64,000 nt of DNA from Rhodobacterales bacterium. GTDB taxonomy: Bacteria; Pseudomonadota; Alphaproteobacteria; Rhodobacterales; Rhodobacteraceae. Positions within the stretch are counted from its first letter, which is position 1. Every line of letters starts with the position of its first letter. Where the stretch lies: assembly GCA_025362795.1 (NCBI GenBank), contig JANYFE010000061.1, forward strand, positions 1-64,000, read 5' to 3'. The translations under genes were made by a program, and so were the position numbers. Of the stretch, positions 34,660-42,847 are shown piece by piece. The notes beneath the pieces are model-generated. The model was not told the origin of the DNA, ran no database searches, and was given only the letters and a program-made list of their open reading frames with translations.

Positions 34660-36132
34660 ATGGCGCGCGTTATCATCTGGGCCGTTGCCCTGTGGCTGGG
34701 CCTGAATGCAACCGGGTTTGCGGAAAACCGGGTGGCGCTGGTGATTGGCAATGGCGGCTACCTGTCGGTGAACGGGCTGACCAACCCCGCGAATGACGCA
34801 AAGCTGATGGCGGTGGCACTGGGCGGGCTGGGGTTCAAGGTGACGCTGGTGGTCGACGGCGACATTTTGCAGATGTCGGCGGCGGTGACGGCGTTTGGTT
34901 CTGCCTTGCGTGATGCTGGGCCAGAGGCGACGGGGCTGTTTTATTACGCCGGCCACGGGGTTCAGAGTTTCGGGCACAACTATCTGCTGCCGGTCGATGC
35001 CAAGCTAAGCAACGCCGCCGATCTGGGGCTGGTGGCGGTCGATGCGGAATCCGTGTTGCGCCAGATGTTTTCGGCGCACAACCGCACCAACATCGTGATT
35101 CTGGACGCCTGCCGCAACAACCCGTTCGTGAACGTGCGCGATCTGGGGGACAACGGGTTGGCCGAAATGTCGGCCCCGACCGGCACATTCCTGTCCTATG
35201 CCACGGCGCCCGGCGCGGTCGCGCTGGACGGCGCGGATGGCGACAGCCCGTTCACCAAGGCGCTGGCGGCAAAGATGGCGACGCCGGGGCTGGCCATTGA
35301 ACAGGTGTTCAAAGAGGTGCGGGTGGCGGTGCTGGACGCAACGCACGGCAAGCAGACGCCGTGGGATACCAGTTCGCTGACCACCGATTTCGCCTTTGCG
35401 CCCGCGGCTGACACCAGCGCGGGCGACGAGGCGGCGCTGTGGGCGGCGATCAACGCGTCACATGACCCGGTTCAGATCATGCTGTTTTTGCGCGCCTATC
35501 CGGCCTCTGCCCATATGACAGAGGCGCGGGCGCTGCTGGCGGCGGCGATGCAGAAAGAGGTGGCACCAGCCGCCCCGCCGGCCAAGGTCGCTGCGGCGGC
35601 GGGCCCGGCGGAGGTGGCGGCTTTTGGCGCGGCAGAGGCGTCCGGGACTTTGGCGGGCTATCAGGATTTTCTGGCGCAGTATCCCGACAGCCCCTTTGTC
35701 GAAGCGGTGAGTGCCGAGATCGCAGCACTGAATGCGACGGCCGCGCGGGCGGCGGCGCCTCCGGTCGTCGCGCCTGATCCGGCGGCGGCCCGGCCTGAAG
35801 GCGCGATTGACCCGGTGATGGCGGCACAGATCGAGGCGCAAAGCATCCGTTTTGCCGCGCCCCTGACCGCAGGCACGCCCGATATCGCAGGCAAGGCCAT
35901 TCAGGATCTGATCAAGGCCAGCCCGCTCTTCCCGCCATTCGAAGGCGTGCCGGACGAGGTCTGGAAGGGCAAGAAGTGCAGCGATTGCCACAAATGGACG
36001 CAACCCGCGCTGTGTGATCAGGGCAAGTTCTATGTCAAGGACGATACGTTTGCCGCGCTGACCAACCAGCATCCGCTGGGCGGTGCGTTCCGGTTGACCC
36101 TGCGGACTTGGGCGACCCAGGGATGCAAGTAG
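34660..36132 (+). CDS. Exported caspase-like protein with C-terminal CxxCH domain, copy 1
   Basis: A 490-residue protein starting at ATG 34660 (AAGGTGA upstream). A signal peptide (MARVIIWAVALWLGLNATGF) and a caspase domain with His in LFYYAGHGVQSF and Cys in IVILDACRNNPF come first. Two helical repeats of the FLRAYPxSxxxxEA type follow, then a proline/alanine linker. The C-terminal domain has CSDCH at residues 440-444, another Cys in PALCDQGKFYV, a conserved HPLGG and a final Cys. CxxCH in an exported protein is the haem c attachment signature, though disulfide or metal binding is possible. It is paired in tandem with a close paralogue at 36271-37725. Confidence 0.87.
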   Translation: MARVIIWAVALWLGLNATGFAENRVALVIGNGGYLSVNGLTNPANDAKLMAVALGGLGFKVTLVVDGDILQMSAAVTAFGSALRDAGPEATGLFYYAGHGVQSFGHNYLLPVDAKLSNAADLGLVAVDAESVLRQMFSAHNRTNIVILDACRNNPFVNVRDLGDNGLAEMSAPTGTFLSYATAPGAVALDGADGDSPFTKALAAKMATPGLAIEQVFKEVRVAVLDATHGKQTPWDTSSLTTDFAFAPAADTSAGDEAALWAAINASHDPVQIMLFLRAYPASAHMTEARALLAAAMQKEVAPAAPPAKVAAAAGPAEVAAFGAAEASGTLAGYQDFLAQYPDSPFVEAVSAEIAALNATAARAAAPPVVAPDPAAARPEGAIDPVMAAQIEAQSIRFAAPLTAGTPDIAGKAIQDLIKASPLFPPFEGVPDEVWKGKKCSDCHKWTQPALCDQGKFYVKDDTFAALTNQHPLGGAFRLTLRTWATQGCK

Positions 36133-36270
36133 CGGCGCGTCGCCCCAGAGCATTTGTAATTCGGCCACGAGCTTGCCGCGTTCGCCTGCCATGCCATTGC
36201 CTTGCCCCGCCGAATCCATCAGGCTTTCCGCGCGGTTTGCTGGTCTGGCGACTGGGATAAGGGGAGCGGC

Positions 36271-37725
36271 GTGGCGCGTCTGATTTTGTGGGCAATGACC
36301 CTTTGGCTGGGGCTGACTGGCGCTGTCTTCGCCGAACCGCGCATCGCGCTGATCGTCGGCAACGGCGCGTATCAGGGCGTCAACGGCCTGCCCAACCCAC
36401 CCAATGATGCCAAGCTGATGGCCGCGACACTGGCGCAGCTTGGCTTCAAAGTGACCCTCTTGGCCGATGGCAGTTTGGAGCAGATGTCGGCGGCGGTGTC
36501 GGCCTTTGGGTTGGCGCTGCGCGAGGCGGGGCCAGAGACGACAGGGCTGTTCTATTACGCGGGCCACGGCGTCCAAAGTTTTGGGATCAATTATCTGCTG
36601 CCGGTCGATGCCAAGCTGAGCAACGCCGCGGATCTGGGGCTGGTGGCGATTGACGCACAGTCTGTGCTGCGCCAGATGTTTTCGGCGCACAATCGCACCA
36701 ACATTGTGATCCTGGACGCCTGCCGCAACAATCCGTTCACCGAAGTACGCGATCTGGGCGACAATGGCTTGGCAGAGATGGCGGCCCCGACCGGCACGTT
36801 CCTGTCCTATGCCACTGCCCCGCGGGCCGTGGCGCTGGACGGCGCCGATGGCAACAGCCCGTTCACCAAGGCGCTGGCAGCAAAGATCACCACCCCGGGT
36901 TTGCCGATCGAGCAGGCCTTCAAAGAGGTGCGGGTCGCCGTCTTGCAAGCGACGGGTGGCAAGCAGACACCTTGGGATACGTCGTCGCTGACCGCGGATT
37001 TTGCCTTTGCCCCGGCAGTCGACAGCGGGGCGGGCGATGAAGCGGCGCTGTGGGCCTCGGTCGTCGCCTCGCGCGATCCGGTGCAGGTCATGCTGTTCCT
37101 GCGTGCCTATCCGAAATCGACCCATGAGTCCGAGGCACGGGCCTTGCTGGCCGAGGTGATGCAGAAAGAAGTGACCAAGTCGGCAGAGACAACCAAGGTC
37201 GCCACAGTCGTTGATCCTGCCGAGGTTGCGGCCTTCGAGGCGGCGCAGGCGGCCGGCACATTGCTGGCATTTCAGGACTTTGTTGCTGCCTATCCGACCA
37301 GCAGTTTCAACGAAGCGGTGAACGCAGAAATCGCCTTGCTGGGCACAGCCCCCCGCGCCGCCGCCACCCCGGCGATTGCTCCGCAAGACGGCGGTGCCAT
37401 TGATGCGGCACTAAAAGGTCAGATCGAGGCTGCGGATATTGTGTTTGCCGGCCCGCTGGCCATCGGCACCTCCGGCATGGTCGGCAAGTCAATCGAAGAG
37501 CTGATCCAGACCAAACCGCTGTACAGCCCGATCGAGGGTCTGCCGAAAGAGGCGTGGGAAGGCCAGCCGTGTGCCGCCTGCCACAAATGGACCGAAGCCG
37601 CGCTGTGCGATCAGGGCAAGTTCTATGTGAAAGAGGCCGCTCCTTTGGTCGCCCTGACCCAGCATCCGTTGGGCGGTGAGTTCAAGCTGACGCTGAAAAC
37701 CTGGGCGGCGAAAGGCTGCAGGTAG
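36271..37725 (+). CDS. Exported caspase-like protein with C-terminal CxxCH domain, copy 2
   Basis: A 484-residue tandem paralogue of the preceding gene with the same layout. Signal peptide (WAMTLWLGLTGAVFAE), caspase dyad (FYYAGHGVQSF; IVILDACRNNPF), FLRAYPKSTHESEA repeats, and a C-terminal CAACH at residues 434-438 with the same downstream Cys, HPLGG and terminal Cys. Start is GTG at 36271 with GGGGAG just upstream; it aligns with the ATG of copy 1. Identity is high in the caspase domain and lower in the linker, which suggests duplication followed by selection on both ends. An intrinsic terminator follows. Confidence 0.87.
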   Translation: MARLILWAMTLWLGLTGAVFAEPRIALIVGNGAYQGVNGLPNPPNDAKLMAATLAQLGFKVTLLADGSLEQMSAAVSAFGLALREAGPETTGLFYYAGHGVQSFGINYLLPVDAKLSNAADLGLVAIDAQSVLRQMFSAHNRTNIVILDACRNNPFTEVRDLGDNGLAEMAAPTGTFLSYATAPRAVALDGADGNSPFTKALAAKITTPGLPIEQAFKEVRVAVLQATGGKQTPWDTSSLTADFAFAPAVDSGAGDEAALWASVVASRDPVQVMLFLRAYPKSTHESEARALLAEVMQKEVTKSAETTKVATVVDPAEVAAFEAAQAAGTLLAFQDFVAAYPTSSFNEAVNAEIALLGTAPRAAATPAIAPQDGGAIDAALKGQIEAADIVFAGPLAIGTSGMVGKSIEELIQTKPLYSPIEGLPKEAWEGQPCAACHKWTEAALCDQGKFYVKEAAPLVALTQHPLGGEFKLTLKTWAAKGCR

Positions 37726-37788
37726 GCGTGCTCTGCGGCGGTTGGATTTATCTTAAACCGTGTTTGGGCTGCGCCGAGGTTCGCGGCC

Positions 37789-37813
37789 CCCCGCACCTTC
37801 GTGGGGTTTTTTT
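37789..37813 (+). terminator. Intrinsic terminator after the tandem caspase genes
   Basis: A short stem (CCC-g-CAC / GTG-GGG, loop CTTC) with one bulged G is followed by seven Ts. It lies about 65 bp after the stop codon of the second tandem caspase gene and before the convergent TonB-like gene. Confidence 0.65.
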
Positions 37814-37903
37814 GCCCATCTGAATGGAACTCTAGGCGAATTGACCGGAACCAGTGTTGAGCAGGCGGTCAGAGCGCGCGAAGATTCGGTCTGACAGGCG
37901 GCG

Positions 37904-39379
37904 CTATTTTTTTGTCGACACAAAGAAATAGACCCACTCGCCTTTGAATTCCGGATCTTTGGCGCGGGCTTCGGCGACGCGGGTTTTCAGCCAGTCCAGA
38001 TAGGGCGCGGCGGGCTCGGTCATCGGGCGCAGGCCGTCATACAGGGGGGCGGAGGCGGCGAAGGCGGCTGCGATTTCCTGGCCATAGGGCGGGCCGATGG
38101 TGATGTGCAGGAACGGCTCGCCCGCATCCGCCGCGCCGACATGCATCGCGGTTTTTGCGGGTCGCAGTTTCAAGGGCACGGTGGCGTTGGGCACCAGATG
38201 GATCACCTGACCATCGGCATCGAAGAAATCCACGTAAAGATAGGCGTCGTAGTCCGGGGCGGCGAGGTCGAGCACCATCGTCTGGCCGGTGGTATAGGTA
38301 TAGGCCTTGGCCTGCGCATCGGCCCCGATCAGGCGGGGGTTGGTGTTCTGGTCCTGCGATTGTGGCAGGCCGACATCGGCGATACCCGACAAGGCACCGC
38401 ATTGCGGGCGGGGCAGGATCAGCATCGCATCTGCCACCTTGATCCCGGTGCCAACCTGGTCTTGCAAGGCCTTCAGGATCGGCGCGCGCAGGGCCTCATC
38501 CGGGACATGGCCGCGCAGTTCAAGACTGCCGGTGGCCGGGTTGAACTCGGCTTGCAGGCGGGAACAGGGGACCGAGGTCAGCACCGAAGACAGCGCGTCA
38601 TGCACGTCGTCGGATTGGGCGGCGATGTCGCCTGGCTGCATGAAGGACTGGATCGCCTTCAGGGTTTGTGGATCGATCTGAGTGTCCTGGCCCGACCATG
38701 CGAGTGCCGCGACCATGTGATCGCCGGTGGCAGGGGCGGCGGCGACGGGCTGCGCATTGGGTTGGGCCTGTTCGATTGTGTCGCCAATGGTGGATTGCAC
38801 GGCAGCGGTAGAACCGGTCGGGTCCAGGGCTTTGGTGGCGTTAGGGCGCGCGATGGGTTGGATTGCCTTGGGCGTGGCGCTGACCGCAGGCAAGGTTTCG
38901 GCAGGGGCGCTGGCGGATTTGACCACCTCCGCCGCAACGGAGACAGGGGCAATGGGTTCGGCAGGGGCCGCAACAGCCTTGACCGGCTTGGGTGCCGCGG
39001 TTTCAAGCAGCTGTTCGGCCGCGGGAACTTGCGGTTTTTCAGTCTGGGCGGGCGGGGCGGTTGTGGCGATTTTGGTTTGCGGCATCGCCACCGCTTTGGC
39101 CTGGCTTTGCGGCACCTGGCCTTCGGGCACCCGCGCACCTTTGGCCGAAGCGGCAGCGGCGGCGGTTTGCTGGGGGGCCTGTTCGGTGGCCTGAGACTGG
39201 GCAACCTGCTCTGTCTCGATCCTGAGTTGCGACTTGGGTTGCGGCTGATCCACCACCGGATCGGCTTGCAGCATGACCGCCAGCAACGCCGCGGCGCTGA
39301 CGTGGGCGGCGAGCGATGCCAGCAGCCCAACGCCCCATGTCAGGCCGGCACCGGTGTCGGAGGTGTCCAGCGCCGTCAT
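37904..39379 (-). CDS. TonB-like inner-membrane protein with C-terminal DUF4384 domain
   Basis: A 491-residue protein. A TonB-like N-terminal helix (GVGLLASLAAHVSAAALLAV) precedes a long Pro/Ala/Gln-rich periplasmic linker (~45-230). The C-terminal domain of ~160 residues, with YLYVDFFDADGQVIHLVPN and GPPYGQEIAAAFAASAPLYD, matches DUF4384, a domain known beside caspase-like and serine-kinase proteins. It overlaps the ExbD gene by 4 nt (ATGA). With ExbB and two ExbD proteins it should form a proton-driven envelope complex in which the linker spans the periplasm. The DUF4384 end replaces the normal TonB C-terminus that binds TonB boxes. Confidence 0.82.
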   Translation of the reverse strand: MTALDTSDTGAGLTWGVGLLASLAAHVSAAALLAVMLQADPVVDQPQPKSQLRIETEQVAQSQATEQAPQQTAAAAASAKGARVPEGQVPQSQAKAVAMPQTKIATTAPPAQTEKPQVPAAEQLLETAAPKPVKAVAAPAEPIAPVSVAAEVVKSASAPAETLPAVSATPKAIQPIARPNATKALDPTGSTAAVQSTIGDTIEQAQPNAQPVAAAPATGDHMVAALAWSGQDTQIDPQTLKAIQSFMQPGDIAAQSDDVHDALSSVLTSVPCSRLQAEFNPATGSLELRGHVPDEALRAPILKALQDQVGTGIKVADAMLILPRPQCGALSGIADVGLPQSQDQNTNPRLIGADAQAKAYTYTTGQTMVLDLAAPDYDAYLYVDFFDADGQVIHLVPNATVPLKLRPAKTAMHVGAADAGEPFLHITIGPPYGQEIAAAFAASAPLYDGLRPMTEPAAPYLDWLKTRVAEARAKDPEFKGEWVYFFVSTKK

Positions 39380-39780
39380 GGCACCTCTGGTGTGACGACC
39401 AGCGCGACATCCTTGGCCCCCAGATCCTCGAATTCGGTGATGAGGTTCAGGACGATGCGCAGTTCGGTGGTCTTGTCGGCGTTGATGCGGATCAGGGTTT
39501 GCGGGTTTTTGGCGATGCGGGTGGTGACGGCCGTGTCAAGGGCGGCATGGCTGATGGGTGCACCATCCAGGGCGAGGCCGCCGTCGGGGGCGACCGACAG
39601 GGTGATGCCCCCGGCGGGCAGGTCGGTGCCGGTGACGCCCAAGGGCGGGATGACGGCGAAGGGGGCGGTGGCGTCGAGACGGCCGATCAGCATGAAGAAA
39701 ATCAAAAGGAAGAAGGTCACGTCAATCAGCGCCACCACAGTCTCGCGTTCGGCCATTCTGTGCGGGCGGCGCAGTTTCAT
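39376..39780 (-). CDS. exbD: ExbD/TolR-family protein, copy 1
   Basis: A 134-residue protein with one N-terminal membrane helix carrying the conserved Asp in VALIDVTFFLLIFFML, which carries protons in ExbD/TolR. A small periplasmic domain follows (LIRINADKTTELRIVLNLI). It overlaps the TonB-like gene by 4 nt, so the two products are translationally coupled. It probably pairs with the second ExbD in the ExbB pore, as TolR/ExbD dimers do. Confidence 0.88.
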   Translation of the reverse strand: MKLRRPHRMAERETVVALIDVTFFLLIFFMLIGRLDATAPFAVIPPLGVTGTDLPAGGITLSVAPDGGLALDGAPISHAALDTAVTTRIAKNPQTLIRINADKTTELRIVLNLITEFEDLGAKDVALVVTPEVP

Positions 39781-39859
39781 TTGGCGGCCTCGTCAGCGGC
39801 CAAATCTTTTGGAAAAGATTTGCAAATTCCTTCAAAGGAATCTGGGCGTGGGGCTGCCG

Positions 39860-40303
39860 TCATTTGGCGGCCCCGAGGCGGATGACCTTGACGCGGACCG
39901 CTCCGGCCTTGGTGACGGTGTCCATCACGGTGATCAAGGCTTGCAGTTGTGCGCCGCCCGAGGGGAACAGCACCACAGGGGTCAGCGGGTCGGTGGCAAG
40001 GCGGGCCCGCAGGAGGGCGATCAGGGCGTCATTGGCCAAGGGCTGGCCGCGCACCGAGGCTGCGCCATCCGCACCGATGCGGATCAGCAGGGTGGCGGGG
40101 CTGCCGGGTTTGGTGGAGGGGCTGGGGACGGGAGTGTCATCGGGGGCCTCGTCCGACTTTTGCAGCGCGGGGACCATGTCGAGGTTCAGGTAGCTGGAGG
40201 TCACCATGAAAAAGAACAGCAGGATCATCATCACGTCGATCATCGACACGACCGAGATCAGCGTGTGGCGGCGGGCCGGGCGTCTGAGGATCACGCCGCT
40301 CAT
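39860..40303 (-). CDS. exbD: ExbD/TolR-family protein, copy 2
   Basis: A 147-residue ExbD-type protein with the proton-binding Asp in SVVSMIDVMMILLFFFMV. A Pro/Ser-rich stretch and a periplasmic domain (LLIRIGADGAASVRGQPLA) follow. ATG 40303 has GGAG 7 nt upstream; a TTG at 40309 is possible but less likely. It begins 2 nt after the ExbB stop. It differs from the other ExbD in linker and surface, so the complex may be heteromeric. Confidence 0.88.
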   Translation of the reverse strand: MSGVILRRPARRHTLISVVSMIDVMMILLFFFMVTSSYLNLDMVPALQKSDEAPDDTPVPSPSTKPGSPATLLIRIGADGAASVRGQPLANDALIALLRARLATDPLTPVVLFPSGGAQLQALITVMDTVTKAGAVRVKVIRLGAAK

Positions 40304-40305
40304 GC

Positions 40306-40932
40306 TCAACTCCGGTTGGCGGTGGCTTCGATGGCCAGCAAACGACCGATGCTGCTTTCGATGCGCAGCGCCGCGGTTTCGACCCGGCCGGTCAACAGGC
40401 TGGAGGCGACAGCGGCGGGGATCGCCACCAAGAGGCCGCCCGCGGTGGTCAGGAGGGCGAGCCAGATGCCACCGGCGAGGACCGAGGCATTGGCTGACCC
40501 CTGGGCCTGGGCCAGATCCTGAAAGCTCTGGATCATGCCCAGCACGGTGCCGAGCAGGCCCAGCAGCGGCGAGATCATCGAGATCAGGTCCAGCAGGCGC
40601 AGCCAGGCTGACATATGGGACACTTCATCATTGCCGCGGCGGGCCAGTTCGCCCTCCAGCACCGCGCCCGACATGCCGCCTTGCAGACCCTGCATTGCCG
40701 CCAGCAACACCCGGTCGGCGGGGCTGCGGCTTGGGATGCTGGCCATCGCGGCCTCGCGGTCGCCGCGTGCCCAGCTGTCAATCGCTGCGTCCCGCGCCCG
40801 GACGCCGCCGGTAACGGGCCACAGCCGGATGATCTTGACCACGATCAGCGTCAGCGACAAAGCGGAGAGCGCAATCAGGATGGACATGACCGGACCGCCC
40901 GCGACCAGCATGGCCCTAAGGTGCGTGCCCAT
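40306..40932 (-). CDS. exbB: ExbB/TolQ/MotA-family proton channel protein
   Basis: A 208-residue membrane protein with three hydrophobic helices: MSILIALSALSLTLIVVKI, then after a cytoplasmic loop DLISMISPLLGLLGTVLGMI and GIWLALLTTAGGLLVAIPAA. The Gly/Thr-rich motif SPLLGLLGTVLGMIQSF is the ExbB/TolQ hallmark. GGAGG lies 4 nt before the ATG at 40932, which overlaps the upstream stop (ATGA). It forms the stator pore around the ExbD helices. Confidence 0.9.
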   Translation of the reverse strand: MGTHLRAMLVAGGPVMSILIALSALSLTLIVVKIIRLWPVTGGVRARDAAIDSWARGDREAAMASIPSRSPADRVLLAAMQGLQGGMSGAVLEGELARRGNDEVSHMSAWLRLLDLISMISPLLGLLGTVLGMIQSFQDLAQAQGSANASVLAGGIWLALLTTAGGLLVAIPAAVASSLLTGRVETAALRIESSIGRLLAIEATANRS

Positions 40933-41381
40933 CATTCCTCCAAGGGTGCAGAGGTGCGGCTTTTCAGGTCCAGCATCGGATAGCAGTCGGTGTTCGCCTC
41001 GTTCTGCGGTTTGCACACCGGCACGTCATGCAGCAGCACTTCCGAGATGTTGGCGCAACTGATCTGCGGGATCTCGAACAGTTTGAGCGTGGTGCGGGCA
41101 ACGGGCAGCGGCGACGCGTCGATCGACAGCAGGCGGTCGATCACGCCATCCTTGTTGAAGATGGCGAGCGACATTTCGAACCCTTCGAAACTTTTGCCGG
41201 TGGCGTTCTGGAACAGGAAAAAGGCGCGACAGCCGCCGCCGTCGATTTCTTCGAACTTGTTGATCTCGATCGTCAGCTTGCCCGCAGGCGGCGTCGTCTG
41301 GGCCAGACCCTGCTGGCCGAGCAGTGCCAGAGCCATACCTGCCAGCGGCATCCCCAGCCGCTTTAGCGCCGCGTTACCCAT
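40932..41381 (-). CDS. Small exported protein of unknown function heading the ExbB/ExbD operon
   Basis: A 149-residue protein with a signal peptide ending near GLAQ. A mature domain with conserved-looking cysteines follows (GGGCRAFFLFQNATG, EIPQISCANISEV, DVPVCKPQNEANTDCYPM), probably two disulfides. The fold looks like a small beta-sandwich. I do not recognise the family. It is the first gene of the ExbB-ExbD-ExbD-TonB-like operon and is translationally coupled to exbB, so it is likely a periplasmic partner of that complex. Confidence 0.75.
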   Translation of the reverse strand: MGNAALKRLGMPLAGMALALLGQQGLAQTTPPAGKLTIEINKFEEIDGGGCRAFFLFQNATGKSFEGFEMSLAIFNKDGVIDRLLSIDASPLPVARTTLKLFEIPQISCANISEVLLHDVPVCKPQNEANTDCYPMLDLKSRTSAPLEE

Positions 41382-41719
41382 TCCGGATCTCCCTCGACAA
41401 TTGGCGGACGGGCGGACATGCCATCCCTGCCGCCACAGAACGACCTGCCCGGTTTTCTGTCAACGGTTCCCTTGCGACGGCGCGGCACTGCGTTTGGTCT
41501 GCAAAGGTGCTTTTTGCCATGGGAATATGCTGACAGCTGCAAGTGTTGATTGACAGACGGGGCAGCTGTGCCGTCATACTGCGGCACTTGATTTGCATTG
41601 ACCTGTATGTGCCGTTGACCGGCGAAGAAACAACGCCTTCTTTGCCTTATTCTAGACACACCGGCGTTGGACAAAGCAGTTTTGATAGCCGGGATCACGT
41701 CCCGGTTTGGGAGGCCTGA
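41382..41719. other. 338-bp divergent intergenic region before the type VI cluster
   Basis: This is the only gap longer than 300 bp. It separates the minus-strand ExbB operon from tssA. It contains the sigma-54 type promoter at 41582-41597 and locally AT-richer sequence around 41500-41560 and 41620-41690, which could take IHF or an activator. No open reading frame or RNA gene with support was found. Confidence 0.6.
41582..41597 (+). promoter_or_regulatory. Candidate sigma-54 promoter of the type VI secretion cluster
   Basis: CGGCAC-TTGAT-TTGCA matches the -24/-12 consensus TGGCAC-N5-TTGCA at all positions but the first. The invariant GG (41583-41584) and GC (41595-41596) have exact spacing. 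The start site would be near 41608, giving a leader of about 110 nt to tssA. Type VI clusters in several proteobacteria use sigma-54. Confidence 0.6.
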
Positions 41720-42766
41720 ATGGATTTGGACGCGCTCCTTGCCGCCCGCGATGGCGACGATCCGAGCGGGGAAAATCTGGAATACGACTTCGATTTCATG
41801 CAGTTGCAGATTGCTGCGACGCCGGGCGAGGAGCGTCAGGCCGGCAACGAAATTCTGGCAGCTGAAGACCCTGATTTTGCCGATGTCGTAGCCAAGTCCC
41901 TGGCTGTACTGGAACGCAGCCATGATCTGCGGGCCGCGGTGATTTACGCCCATGCGGTGCTGCACATCAAAGGGATCAAGGGATTTGCCGAGGCGGTGGC
42001 CTATATCAAGGGCTGTCTGGAACAGCATTGGGACAGTTGCCATCCGCAGCTGGATGCCGACGACGACAATGACCCCACAATGCGAATCAATGCCGTTCAT
42101 GGGCTGAACGGATCGGGCACGGTTCTGTCGGGTTTGCGGCGCGCTCCCCTGACCAACAGCCGGACCTTCGGCAAGCTGAACCTGCGCGACATCCAGATCG
42201 CCACCGGCGAAGTGCCACCACCGGAGGACACGTCCGGCCTGATGGACAAGACCGGCGTCAACGCGGCGTTTGTCGATACCGGGGAAGAGGCGCTGGCAGA
42301 ACTGCTGGCGGCGATTCGGGCGATACAGGCTGACCTCAAGGCGATCGAAGCGGTGTTTGTCGTCAAGACGCCGGGGCAGGGGCCGGAACTGGATGATCTT
42401 AAAAAGCTGATGCAGCAGATTGCCCGCCATGTTGCCGAACATGTCGCAGGTGCCCCGCCGGTCGAGGCAGAGGCCGAAGACGACGACGCAGCCAAAGGCG
42501 GTTCGCAGCACGCCGCCGCGCGACGGATGGCGGGCGGTGGTGGTGGTATGCCGGGTTCGGTTGACAGTGCCCAGGATGCCCGCAACGCGCTGGACCGCGT
42601 CATCGACTATTTCCAGCGCTACGAACCTTCCAGCCCGGTGCCGATCATCCTGGAACGGGCCAAGCGGCTGGTGGGCGCGGACTTTATGACAATTATGAAA
42701 GACATGGCCCCCGCGGGCGTCGACAGCGTGATGATGATCGGCGGGATCAGCGAAGATGACGACTAG
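41720..42766 (+). CDS. tssA: Type VI secretion protein TssA
   Basis: A 348-residue TssA with the ImpA N-terminal domain (residues ~5-130; SGENLEYDFDFMQLQ, HDLRAAVIYAHAVL). A short C-terminal part contains DARNALDRVIDYFQRYEPSS and RAKRLVGADFMTIMKDM. TssA caps the growing sheath and primes the baseplate. GGGAGG precedes the ATG at 41720. It is the first gene of the + strand cluster behind the sigma-54 type promoter. It is of the shorter TssA class, without a large C-terminal dodecamer extension. Confidence 0.93.
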   Translation: MDLDALLAARDGDDPSGENLEYDFDFMQLQIAATPGEERQAGNEILAAEDPDFADVVAKSLAVLERSHDLRAAVIYAHAVLHIKGIKGFAEAVAYIKGCLEQHWDSCHPQLDADDDNDPTMRINAVHGLNGSGTVLSGLRRAPLTNSRTFGKLNLRDIQIATGEVPPPEDTSGLMDKTGVNAAFVDTGEEALAELLAAIRAIQADLKAIEAVFVVKTPGQGPELDDLKKLMQQIARHVAEHVAGAPPVEAEAEDDDAAKGGSQHAAARRMAGGGGGMPGSVDSAQDARNALDRVIDYFQRYEPSSPVPIILERAKRLVGADFMTIMKDMAPAGVDSVMMIGGISEDDD

Positions 42767-42847
42767 CAGACAGCAGCCGGCATAAGCCACAACCGACACC
42801 GCAGTCACTGGCGCATCAGGGACTGACACAAAGCCAAGGAGCGTTTT

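Noticed and set aside
35458-37386. Open frame of 642 codons on the minus strand
   Set aside because: Shadow of the two tandem caspase genes on the + strand; its apparent internal similarity only reflects their duplication.
38105-40522. Open frame of 805 codons on the + strand
   Set aside because: Antisense to the TonB-like and ExbD genes, which have clear domains, coupled starts and ribosome binding sites. The + product has no recognisable feature.
41488-41503. Second sigma-54-like sequence (CGGCACTGCGTTTGG)
   Set aside because: The -12 GC is replaced by GG, and the -12 GC is nearly invariant in active promoters.
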